Below, one piece after another: positions 1 through 5,432 of a DNA stretch of 5,589 nt. The notes under the pieces were generated by a model. The model was not told the DNA's origin. It was given only the letters and a program-made list of their open reading frames with translations, and made no database searches. The stretch lies in assembly GCA_017883345.1 (NCBI GenBank), contig JADGNT010000387.1, positions 1 through 5,589 of the forward strand, written 5' to 3'. The position numbers and the translations under genes are program-made. This DNA is from Candidatus Solibacter sp. (GTDB taxonomy: Bacteria > Acidobacteriota > Terriglobia > Bryobacterales > Bryobacteraceae). The number at the start of each line of letters is the position of its first letter. Positions within the stretch are counted from its first letter, which is position 1.

Positions 1-20
1 CCGTCGAGATTCCGTACTGA

Positions 21-26
21 GAGGTG
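21..26 (+). promoter_or_regulatory. Ribosome binding site of the VWA-domain gene
   Basis: GAGGTG matches the core of the anti-Shine-Dalgarno complement and ends 4 nt before the ATG at 31. It supports that ATG as the true start, as does the signal peptide that begins directly at this methionine. The promoter must lie upstream of the window. Confidence 0.6.
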
Positions 27-30
27 TAGC

Positions 31-2403
31 ATGCGATTCCAGCGCACGATATTATTGAGCGGTGTTCTTCTGCTGATGGGCGCTCCGGCGCCGGCCCAAG
101 AGGCGCAGCCGCAGGGGGCGCCGACGGTGATCCGGACGGAAACCAAGCTGGTGCTGGTGGACGTGGTGGTCACGGGCAAAAAAGGCGTGTATGTGGAAGA
201 CCTGGAGCTGAAAAACTTCAAGGTCTGGGAAGACAACAAGGAGCAGCAGCTCAAGACGTTTTCCTTCGGTGCCGACCCGAAGGCCCCGGGCGGCCAGCAG
301 CGCTACATTGTCCTCTTCTTCGACAACTCCACCATGGCGATGGGGGAGCAGATGCAGGCGCGCCAGGCGGCGGCGCGTTTCATTGAATCCAATGCCGGTC
401 CGGACCGGCTAATGGCCGTGGTGAACTTCACCGGCGCGCTGCAAGTCGCGCAGAATTTCACCGGCGACATCGACCGGCTCAAACAGGTGGTGGGCGGCAT
501 CAAGACGTCGGCGGTGGCGCCGGGACCGGAAAGGGCCAGCATGGGTGTGCCGCGCCTGGGTGGCGGCGCCGGCGCGTATGGGGCGCGCAGCATGCTGCTG
601 GCCTTGCGGAGCATGGCCCAGAATCTGACGGAGGTTCCGGGACGCAAGAGCCTGATTCTGTTCACGTCGGGATTCCCGCTGGGCAACGAAGCCCGTTCGG
701 AGGCGAACGCGGCGATCGATTCGTGCAGCAAGGCGAATGTGGCGATTTATCCCATCGACGCGCGCGGGCTCAGCGTCACCGGTATGCCGGGGATGATGGA
801 TCAACTTCCCATGCCTGGCGGGCGCGGGCGCGCGGCGCTGGAATTTCCGTCGGCATTTCCCGGCGTTGCGTGGCGCTCTAGCGGCATCGCCTTGGCGGCT
901 TCGCCGGTGCTGCGCATCGCCTCATTCTTCCTTTCCGCCACCGAGTGGGAACAGCAGGGCGGGCGGGGCGGCGGCAGTCCTGGTGGCAGCACGGGTGGCA
1001 ACACGGGGACGCCCGGCGGCGGGATCACGCGCGGCGCCCCGGGCGGTACTACCCCTGGCAACACCGGTGGCAACACGGGGACGGGGACCGGCACGACGCG
1101 GGGGACCAATACCGGCAACACCGGCACGGGCGTCCACAACACCACCAACACCAACACCAACACCAACACCAACAACAGCGGCGGGTCTAATAATCCCAAC
1201 AATCCGAACAACCGGAACAATCCGAACAATCCATACAACAATCCGTCGCGCCTGAACATTCCCACTTTTCCACCCAGCGCGACCGACAATCAGCAGATCA
1301 TGTACCTGCTGGCGGAAGGCACCGGGGGGTTCGTGATCACCAACACCAACGACATGGTTGGCGGCATGCAGAAGATCGGCAAGGAACAGAATCAGTACTA
1401 CATCGTGGGATACACGCCGCCCGAGTCGGCGGAAGGCAGTTGCCACACCCTGAAGGTCAAAGTGGATAAGGGCGGAACCACCGTGCGTTCCCGGGCCGGC
1501 TACTGCAACGTGAGATCGCGCGACGCGCTGGCGGGCAACCCGATCGAAAAGACGCTGGAGAGCCGCGCGGCGGCGCCGGCGGCCGGCACGATCGCGGCGT
1601 CAATGCGTGCGCCGTTCTTCTATACCGGGGCGAATACCGCGCGCGTGGCGGTGGCCATCGAGATTCCGTCGGAGGCCATCAAATTCGAGAAGGTGAAAGG
1701 CAAGATGCATGCGGGCGTGAACGTGCTCGGCATCGCCTACAAGCAGGATGGCAGCGTGGCGGCGCGTTTCAGCGATGCGGTCAAACTGGATTTCGAAAAC
1801 CAGAAGGAAGTGCAGGGCTTCAAGGAAAAGCCGATGCACTACGAGAACCAGTTCGATGTGGCGGTGGGCGTCTACAACCTGAAAGTCGTGTTCGATTCCG
1901 GCGACGCGAGTTTCGGCAAGCTGGAATCGCCGCTGGTGATCAATGCCTATGAGGCCAGCGATTTCGCGATCAGCGGGATCGCCTTCAGCAAAGTGTTCAA
2001 TAAGGTGTCGGATTCGGACGCCAATCTGGACTCGGTGCTGTTGGAAGGGCGGTCGCCGCTGGTGGCCGGGACCTTCCAGTTCACGCCTTCGGGCTACTCG
2101 CGCTTCAAAGCCGAGGAGAAGATTGGGATTTACTTCGAGCTCTACGACCCGGCGCTGGCGGGCGAGACGAAGCCCAAGGTGGCGGTGCAGATCCACATTC
2201 TGGATGGCAGGACCCTGGAGATGAAGGAGGACACCGGCAACGTGTTGTTGGATAATTTCGTGAAGGCGGGTAGCCCCATAGTGCCCGCCGGCCTGCGCAT
2301 GCCGCTTGAGAAATTGGCTCCCGGCCTCTACCGGTTGGAACTGAAGGCGCTCGATTCCACCGGCGCCTTTGCGATCCGTACGGCGGATTTCGAGATTCTG
2401 TAG
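31..2403 (+). CDS. Secreted VWFA-related acidobacterial-type protein with low-complexity insertion
   Basis: This 790-residue protein resembles the VWFA-related Acidobacterial family (TIGR03436); its substrate or partner is unknown. Residues 1-22 look like a Sec signal peptide: basic Arg2/Arg5, hydrophobic core about 7-18, and an Ala-Pro-Ala cleavage site after Ala22, so the protein is probably periplasmic or exported. Residues 39-75 form the typical entry module (VDVVVTGKKG, then a KNFKVWEDNK-like strand). The VWA fold starts at about 91 with VLFFDNST and continues through KSLILFTSGF (206-215) and AIYPIDARGL (238-247). Its last part resumes at about 421 and ends with the family hallmark QYYIVGYTPP (455-464) and a RSRAGYC segment (487-492). 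Residues 310-408 between these are a Gly/Thr/Asn/Pro repeat tract. Residues 500-790 are strand-rich with no recognised domain, probably two beta-sandwich units. The metal site keeps Asp98 and Ser100, but the third DxSxS position is Met102 and the usual TDG is TSG. Cys471 and Cys492 could pair. The family assignment is strong; the function is unknown. Confidence 0.9.
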   Translation: MRFQRTILLSGVLLLMGAPAPAQEAQPQGAPTVIRTETKLVLVDVVVTGKKGVYVEDLELKNFKVWEDNKEQQLKTFSFGADPKAPGGQQRYIVLFFDNSTMAMGEQMQARQAAARFIESNAGPDRLMAVVNFTGALQVAQNFTGDIDRLKQVVGGIKTSAVAPGPERASMGVPRLGGGAGAYGARSMLLALRSMAQNLTEVPGRKSLILFTSGFPLGNEARSEANAAIDSCSKANVAIYPIDARGLSVTGMPGMMDQLPMPGGRGRAALEFPSAFPGVAWRSSGIALAASPVLRIASFFLSATEWEQQGGRGGGSPGGSTGGNTGTPGGGITRGAPGGTTPGNTGGNTGTGTGTTRGTNTGNTGTGVHNTTNTNTNTNTNNSGGSNNPNNPNNRNNPNNPYNNPSRLNIPTFPPSATDNQQIMYLLAEGTGGFVITNTNDMVGGMQKIGKEQNQYYIVGYTPPESAEGSCHTLKVKVDKGGTTVRSRAGYCNVRSRDALAGNPIEKTLESRAAAPAAGTIAASMRAPFFYTGANTARVAVAIEIPSEAIKFEKVKGKMHAGVNVLGIAYKQDGSVAARFSDAVKLDFENQKEVQGFKEKPMHYENQFDVAVGVYNLKVVFDSGDASFGKLESPLVINAYEASDFAISGIAFSKVFNKVSDSDANLDSVLLEGRSPLVAGTFQFTPSGYSRFKAEEKIGIYFELYDPALAGETKPKVAVQIHILDGRTLEMKEDTGNVLLDNFVKAGSPIVPAGLRMPLEKLAPGLYRLELKALDSTGAFAIRTADFEIL
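994..1083 (+). repeat. 18-bp exact direct repeat pair in the VWA-gene linker
   Basis: GGTGGCAACACGGGGACG occurs at 994-1011 and again at 1066-1083. The 72-bp offset is a multiple of three, so both copies are read in the same frame as Gly-Gly-Asn-Thr-Gly-Thr. The DNA between them is also Gly/Thr-coding and partly similar. This looks like expansion by slippage or unequal recombination inside a flexible linker. Confidence 0.75.
1144..1173 (+). repeat. ACCAAC hexamer tandem repeat, five units
   Basis: Five uninterrupted copies of ACCAAC encode Thr-Asn five times (residues 372-381 of the VWA-domain protein). Because the unit is 6 nt, gain or loss of copies would not break the reading frame. The tract continues the Asn/Thr/Gly-rich linker. 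Confidence 0.85.
1189..1245 (+). repeat. Nine-nt Asn-Asn-Pro coding repeat
   Basis: Degenerate tandem copies of a 9-nt unit close to AACAATCCG encode Asn-Asn-Pro several times, with one Asn-Asn-Arg unit and a final Tyr-Asn-Asn-Pro (residues 387-405). It is the last part of the low-complexity insertion before the VWA fold resumes at about residue 421. Third positions vary between copies, so it is older or more diverged than the adjacent hexamer tract. Confidence 0.75.
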
Positions 2404-2406
2404 CGT

Positions 2407-2420
2407 AGCCTTTCAAGGCT
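2407..2420. other. Small palindrome in the convergent spacer
   Basis: AGCCTTTCAAGGCT is a nearly complete inverted repeat (AGCC TT TC AA GGCT) beginning 4 nt after the VWA-gene stop codon and just before the terminator hairpin. No T run follows on either strand. It may add to the 3'-end structure of either convergent transcript, or be incidental. Confidence 0.35.
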
Positions 2421-2423
2421 GCC

Positions 2424-2449
2424 ATGACCCCATTCGTGGGGGCATTTTT
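2424..2449 (+). terminator. Intrinsic terminator of the VWA-domain gene (UUCG loop)
   Basis: CCCCA (2428-2432) pairs with TGGGG (2437-2441) around a TTCG tetraloop. After one A/G mismatch, the stem continues with ATG (2424-2426) against CAT (2443-2445). It runs straight into TTTTT (2445-2449). UUCG loops are unusually stable, and a GC stem plus U run 21 nt after the stop codon is the classical terminator arrangement. On the opposite strand the hairpin has no following T run, so it should act mainly on the plus-strand transcript. Confidence 0.75.
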
Positions 2450-2456
2450 CGAAGCC

Positions 2457-3845
2457 TTACGCCCTCACGGCCGCCGGCAGTTCCTTCAGGATCTCCGACA
2501 CGAATGCCTTCGCGTCGCCGAAGAGCATCAAGGTCTTGTCCATGTAATACAGATCGTTGTCGATGCCGGCGAAGCCGGGGTTCATGGAACGCTTGATCAC
2601 CATCACGGTGCGCGCCTTGTCGACGTCCAGGATCGGCATGCCGAAAATCGGGCTGGATTTGTCGGTGCGCGCGCCCGGGTTGGTGACGTCGTTGGCGCCG
2701 ATCACCAGCGCCACGTCGCACTGCGGGAACTCGCCGTTGATGTCGTCCATCCCGATCAGGCGGTCGTAGGGGATGTCGGCTTCGGCCAGCAGCACGTTCA
2801 TGTGGCCGGGCATGCGTCCCGCCACGGGGTGGATGGCGAACTTGACGTCGATGCCGCGCTTCATCAGGGTATCGAAGAGGTCGCGAATCTTGTGCTGCGC
2901 CTGCGCCACCGCCAGGCCGTAGCCGGGAACGATAATCACGCTCGACGCCGCTTCCAGGATGGAGGCGGCTTCTTCGGCGCTGGCAGAGCGCACGGGGCGC
3001 TGCTCGGTCTTCGCCTTGGCCGGCTGGATCTGTCCGAACGCGCCGAACAGCACGTTGGCGAACGAGCGGTTCATGGCCTTGCACATGATGATGGAGAGAA
3101 TCAGGCCGCTCGAGCCATCCAAGGCGCCGGCGATGATGAGCAGCTTGTTGTCCAGCGCGAACCCCATGGCGCAGGCGGAGAGCCCGGCGTAGGAGTTCAA
3201 CAGCGCGATCACGGTGGGCATGTCGGCGCCGCCGATGGGCAGAAGCAACAGCACCCCGAAGACCAGCGAAAGGCCGGCGAAGATGGGGAAGATCCAGGTG
3301 TCGGTGGGCACCAGGATGACGCGCACGCCCAGCCCGATGGCGATGGCGAAGAGCACGAAGTTGATGGCGTTCTGGTTCTTGTAGACCAGCGGGCGCGAGG
3401 GCAGGATCTCCTGCAGTTTGCCCATGGCCATCAGGCTTCCGGTGAAGGTGAGGAAGCCGAGCAGGGTTTCGATCACCAGGGCCACCATGGTGAACCCAAC
3501 GAGCTCCGTGGAGGCATGAGGCTGCCGCTGGTAATACTCCGCGGTGCCCACCAGCGCCGCGGCCAATGCGCCGCAGGCGTGCGACATGGCGGTCCGCTGC
3601 GGCACCGCCGTCATCGGCATGATGTAGGCGATGGGCACGCCGACCGCGGTGCCGATGAGCAGCGCGGCCAGGATCCACTCCCAGTTGCCGTGATGCCCGA
3701 TCAGCGTGCCACCAACCGCCATCAGCATTCCGGCCTCGCCCGCGAAGATGCCGCGGCGCGCCGTCACCGGCGAGTTCATCCACTTCAGCGAGAGAATGAA
3801 GAGCGCGCCGGAGAGGATGTAGATGTAGTTGACCAGGGAGCCCAT
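2457..3845 (-). CDS. pntB: NAD(P) transhydrogenase subunit beta (PntB)
   Basis: This is the membrane subunit of the proton-translocating transhydrogenase; it couples hydride transfer from NADH to NADP+ to proton flow across the inner membrane. At 462 residues it equals the E. coli PntB length. Residues 1 to about 265 are a run of hydrophobic helices (domain II). They contain His89 in MSHACGALAA, Asp208 and Asn217 in DMPTVIALLNSYAG, and the MCKAMNRSF loop; by alignment from memory these match E. coli beta-His91, Asp213 and Asn222 of the proton path. From about 300 follows the NADP(H)-binding domain III: VIIVPGYGLAVAQAQ (302-316), IHPVAGRMPGHMNVLLAEA (338-356), VIGANDVTNP with Asp386, and KRSMNPG, where Lys418/Arg419 are the expected 2'-phosphate ligands. 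All key residues are present, so it should be functional. The ATG abuts the pntAB stop codon, indicating one operon and coupled translation. Confidence 0.97.
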   Translation of the reverse strand: MGSLVNYIYILSGALFILSLKWMNSPVTARRGIFAGEAGMLMAVGGTLIGHHGNWEWILAALLIGTAVGVPIAYIMPMTAVPQRTAMSHACGALAAALVGTAEYYQRQPHASTELVGFTMVALVIETLLGFLTFTGSLMAMGKLQEILPSRPLVYKNQNAINFVLFAIAIGLGVRVILVPTDTWIFPIFAGLSLVFGVLLLLPIGGADMPTVIALLNSYAGLSACAMGFALDNKLLIIAGALDGSSGLILSIIMCKAMNRSFANVLFGAFGQIQPAKAKTEQRPVRSASAEEAASILEAASSVIIVPGYGLAVAQAQHKIRDLFDTLMKRGIDVKFAIHPVAGRMPGHMNVLLAEADIPYDRLIGMDDINGEFPQCDVALVIGANDVTNPGARTDKSSPIFGMPILDVDKARTVMVIKRSMNPGFAGIDNDLYYMDKTLMLFGDAKAFVSEILKELPAAVRA

Positions 3846-4142
3846 TTACTTTTTCACCTCCCGGCGCTTGAACATCTTGAGCATGCGGTCGGTGATCAGG
3901 AAGCCGGAGACGATGTTGGTGGTGGCGGCCGTGATGGCGACGAAGCCGAGCACTTTGCTCATGGTGGTGGCTTCGTCATTGCTGATGATCAGGATCGCGC
4001 CCACCACCGAAATGGCGGAGATGGCGTTGGTCAGCGACATCAGCGGCGTGTGCAGCAGGGGCGAAACCCTGCGAATCACCTCCAGGCCGACGAAGGTCGC
4101 CAGCATGAAGACGTACAGTCCGATTTCCAGGTTTGACGACAT
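3846..4142 (-). CDS. pntAB: NAD(P) transhydrogenase subunit alpha, membrane part (PntAB)
   Basis: This 98-residue integral membrane protein corresponds to the C-terminal membrane segment of fused PntA in E. coli, here a separate gene as in Rhodospirillum rubrum. Three hydrophobic helices are visible at about 6-23, 36-54 and 61-83. The conserved segment RRVSPLLHTPLMSLTNAIS (24-42) enters helix two, and a basic tail (MFKRREVKK) suggests a cytoplasmic C terminus. It completes domain II with PntB and anchors PntAA. It is shorter than the R. rubrum protein as I recall it, but carries the full three-helix core, so I do not regard it as truncated. The ATG at 4142 has GAGGAG 6 nt upstream. The gene lies 12 nt after pntAA and 0 nt before pntB, which implies co-transcription. 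Confidence 0.95.
   Translation of the reverse strand: MSSNLEIGLYVFMLATFVGLEVIRRVSPLLHTPLMSLTNAISAISVVGAILIISNDEATTMSKVLGFVAITAATTNIVSGFLITDRMLKMFKRREVKK
3854..3861 (-). promoter_or_regulatory. Full-consensus Shine-Dalgarno of pntB inside pntAB
   Basis: GGAGGTGA, a full-length match to the 16S rRNA tail, lies 8 nt before the pntB ATG. It is embedded in the last codons of pntAB, whose TAA directly abuts the ATG (TAAATG). The pairing fixes this start and predicts efficient PntB synthesis. Confidence 0.8.
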
Positions 4143-4148
4143 TGCGCG

Positions 4149-4154
4149 CTCCTC
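4149..4154 (-). promoter_or_regulatory. Ribosome binding site of pntAB
   Basis: GAGGAG sits 6 nt before the pntAB ATG and occupies the 12-nt gap after the pntAA TAA. It confirms the start and indicates independent ribosome entry within the operon. Confidence 0.65.
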
Positions 4155-5333
4155 TTATTCGGCCGCCAGTCCGAGCATTTCCCGCACCTTTGGATGCACC
4201 ACAACTCCCGCGTGCGTGACCAGCGTTTCCCTCACGATCTCGTCTTTCTCATCGAGCAGGCGATCGAGCGCGAGCTTGCCGTCCTTGATCAGGTATTTGA
4301 GAAAGGTCGCGATGTTTTTGGCGTACAGTTGGCTGGCGTGATACGGAATGGTGGACGGCAGATTCAACGGCCCCATAATAGTGACGCCGCCCACTACTAC
4401 GGTTTCGCCGGGGCGGGTGATGTCGCAATTGCCGCCGCGCTCCGCCGCGATATCCACGATCAGCGAGCCGGGCGCCATGTGCGCCACCATGTCGCGGGTG
4501 ATCAGAATGGGCGCTTTCCTGCCGGGCACGGCGGCGGTGGTGATGACCACGTTCTGCTGCGCCAGCACGCCGGCCATCAGCTCGCGCTGCCGCTGGTAGA
4601 ACTCTTCGGTCATGGCCTTGGCGTATCCGCCCTTGTCCTCGGCGCCGGCGGCTGGGACTTCGAGCACGACGAAGCGCGCGCCCAGGCTCTCCACCTGCTC
4701 CTTGACGGCCGCGCGGATATCGTAACCGCTGACCACCGCGCCCAGTCGCTTTGCCGTGGCGATGGCCTGCAACCCCGCGACGCCCGCGCCGATCACCAGC
4801 ACGCGCGCCGGAGCCACGGTCCCCGCCGCGGTCATCAACATGGGGAACATGCGGGGCAGCCCATCGGCCGCCAGCAGCGCGGCCTTGTAGCCCGCGACGG
4901 TCGCCATGGAGGATAGGGCGTCCATGCTCTGCGCGCGCGTGATGCGCGGCATCAGTTCCATGGCGAGGAAGGTGACGCCGCGTTCGGCGAGCGCGCGCGC
5001 CGCGTCGCCGGCGGTCAGCGGTTCGCCGAAGCCGATGGCCATCTGCCCCTGCCGCAAGAGCGCCAGGTCGGCCGCGCCGGTCTCCGGGTTCGCCCCCGGG
5101 CTGCGCACCTGCAAAATCACTTCGGCCGTGCGGAAAACCTCCTCGCGGCTGCCCGCCAGGCGCACGCCCTTCTCCACATATTCGGCATCGGGAAAGCCGG
5201 ACTCCGCGCCCGCGCCCGGCTGCATGAGTAGTTCAACGCCCGTCTTGTTGAAGACGGAGATGGCGCTCGGGACCATCGCCACCCGGCGCTCGCCCGGCGA
5301 TGCTTCAACGACAATTCCGACGATTATTCCCAC
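4155..5333 (-). CDS. pntAA: NAD(P) transhydrogenase subunit alpha, NAD(H)-binding part (PntAA)
   Basis: This is the soluble domain I of transhydrogenase, which binds NADH and passes hydride to NADP(H) on PntB. It belongs to the alanine dehydrogenase/PNT fold. From the preferred GTG start at 5333 it has 392 residues, close to R. rubrum PntAA. It shows SPGERRVAMVPS near the N terminus and MPRITRAQSMDALSSMA with Arg133, Gln135 and Asp138, the conserved active-site residues. The Rossmann core VLVIGAGVAGLQA (GAGVAG 182-187) is followed by GYDIR, whose Asp205 should bind the NAD ribose. The mobile-loop sequence GGYAKAM is at 235-241. Translation could also begin at a TTG at 5381, but those 16 extra residues come from a REP palindrome. 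The GTG has AGGA 6 nt upstream and fits the family N terminus better. The usual PKE after the first strand reads VVE here, a mild deviation. It heads the pnt operon, 99 nt after ndk on the same strand. Confidence 0.95.
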   Translation of the reverse strand: MGIIVGIVVEASPGERRVAMVPSAISVFNKTGVELLMQPGAGAESGFPDAEYVEKGVRLAGSREEVFRTAEVILQVRSPGANPETGAADLALLRQGQMAIGFGEPLTAGDAARALAERGVTFLAMELMPRITRAQSMDALSSMATVAGYKAALLAADGLPRMFPMLMTAAGTVAPARVLVIGAGVAGLQAIATAKRLGAVVSGYDIRAAVKEQVESLGARFVVLEVPAAGAEDKGGYAKAMTEEFYQRQRELMAGVLAQQNVVITTAAVPGRKAPILITRDMVAHMAPGSLIVDIAAERGGNCDITRPGETVVVGGVTIMGPLNLPSTIPYHASQLYAKNIATFLKYLIKDGKLALDRLLDEKDEIVRETLVTHAGVVVHPKVREMLGLAAE

Positions 5334-5339
5334 GATGAT

Positions 5340-5343
5340 TCCT
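5340..5343 (-). promoter_or_regulatory. Ribosome binding site deciding the pntAA start
   Basis: AGGA ends 6 nt before the GTG at 5333 and directly abuts the inner end of the REP pair at 5344. The alternative TTG start at 5381 has no comparable purine-rich site. This spacing is the main reason for choosing the GTG. Confidence 0.5.
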
Positions 5344-5345
5344 AA

Positions 5346-5369
5346 GTAGGACAGGCCTCCTGGCCTGTC
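5346..5369 (+). repeat. REP unit, pntAA-proximal copy
   Basis: GTAG (5346-5349) is followed by GACAGGCC, loop TCCT, and GGCCTGTC (5350-5369), a perfect 8-bp stem with a 4-nt loop. The tetranucleotide plus palindrome is the standard REP layout. The unit lies immediately upstream of the pntAA ribosome binding site. Confidence 0.75.
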
Positions 5370-5403
5370 TGGGCGATACAAATGAGTCCAGACCCATCGG
5401 AAC

Positions 5404-5427
5404 GACAGGCCAGGAGGCCTGTCCTAC
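5404..5427 (-). repeat. REP unit, ndk-proximal copy
   Basis: Read on the minus strand, this is identical to the other unit: GTAG (5427-5424), then the same 8-bp stem and TCCT loop (5423-5404). It starts 5 nt past the ndk stop codon. Complete identity of the two arms suggests recent arrival as a pair or maintenance by conversion. Confidence 0.75.
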
Positions 5428-5432
5428 TTTCC

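Larger units (their letters stand above)
5344..5429. repeat. Inverted REP pair (BIME-like element) between ndk and pntAA
   Basis: A perfect 26-bp inverted repeat (5344-5369 and 5404-5429) encloses a 34-nt unpaired centre. Each arm is itself a hairpin unit preceded by the tetranucleotide GTAG, and the two units face each other. This matches the design of REP sequences mobilised by REP-associated tyrosine transposases (RAYTs), and of BIMEs made of two inverted REPs. No transposase gene lies in the window, so the element is a passive copy. It fills most of the 99-nt ndk-pntAA spacer. Once transcribed, it could form one long hairpin or two small ones, protecting the ndk 3' end or reducing read-through into pnt. 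Neither arm is followed by a T run, so it is not a standard terminator. Confidence 0.8.

Noticed and set aside
840..960. Possible compensating frameshift in the VWA gene around residues 270-310
   Set aside because: The segment is oddly hydrophobic, but the alternative frames give a stop or Arg/Cys-rich sequence. Both flanks are in the same frame, so an intact gene is simpler.
801..1289. Minus-strand Leu/Val/Pro-rich frame opposite the VWA-gene linker
   Set aside because: Its repetitive sequence is just the complement of the ACCAAC and Gly/Thr repeats; there is no start context or domain.
1600..2196. Minus-strand 198-codon frame opposite the C-terminal half of the VWA gene
   Set aside because: It is a His/Arg-rich antisense shadow of a well-supported coding sequence, with no motifs.
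2413..3783. Second long minus-strand frame overlapping pntB
   Set aside because: It is on the same strand in a shifted frame, rich in Arg, His and Gly and without any family motif, whereas the other frame gives a full PntB with catalytic residues.
2424..4136. Long plus-strand open frame (570 codons) opposite pntB and pntAB
   Set aside because: It is the antisense mirror of two clearly recognisable genes. Its protein is a His/Asp/Gly/Arg-rich composition without motifs, its ATG lies inside the terminator stem, and it has no ribosome binding site. GC-rich codon bias commonly opens such frames.
5370..5403. Possible sigma-70 promoter for pntAA in the centre of the REP pair
   Set aside because: TTCCGA and TTGTAT on the minus strand are poor matches to -35 and -10 with about 15-nt spacing; too weak to call.
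5344..5429. CRISPR or rho-independent terminator reading of the repeat pair
   Set aside because: There are only two copies, in inverted orientation and with no regular spacers, so not CRISPR. Neither hairpin is followed by a T run on either strand, so not a typical intrinsic terminator.
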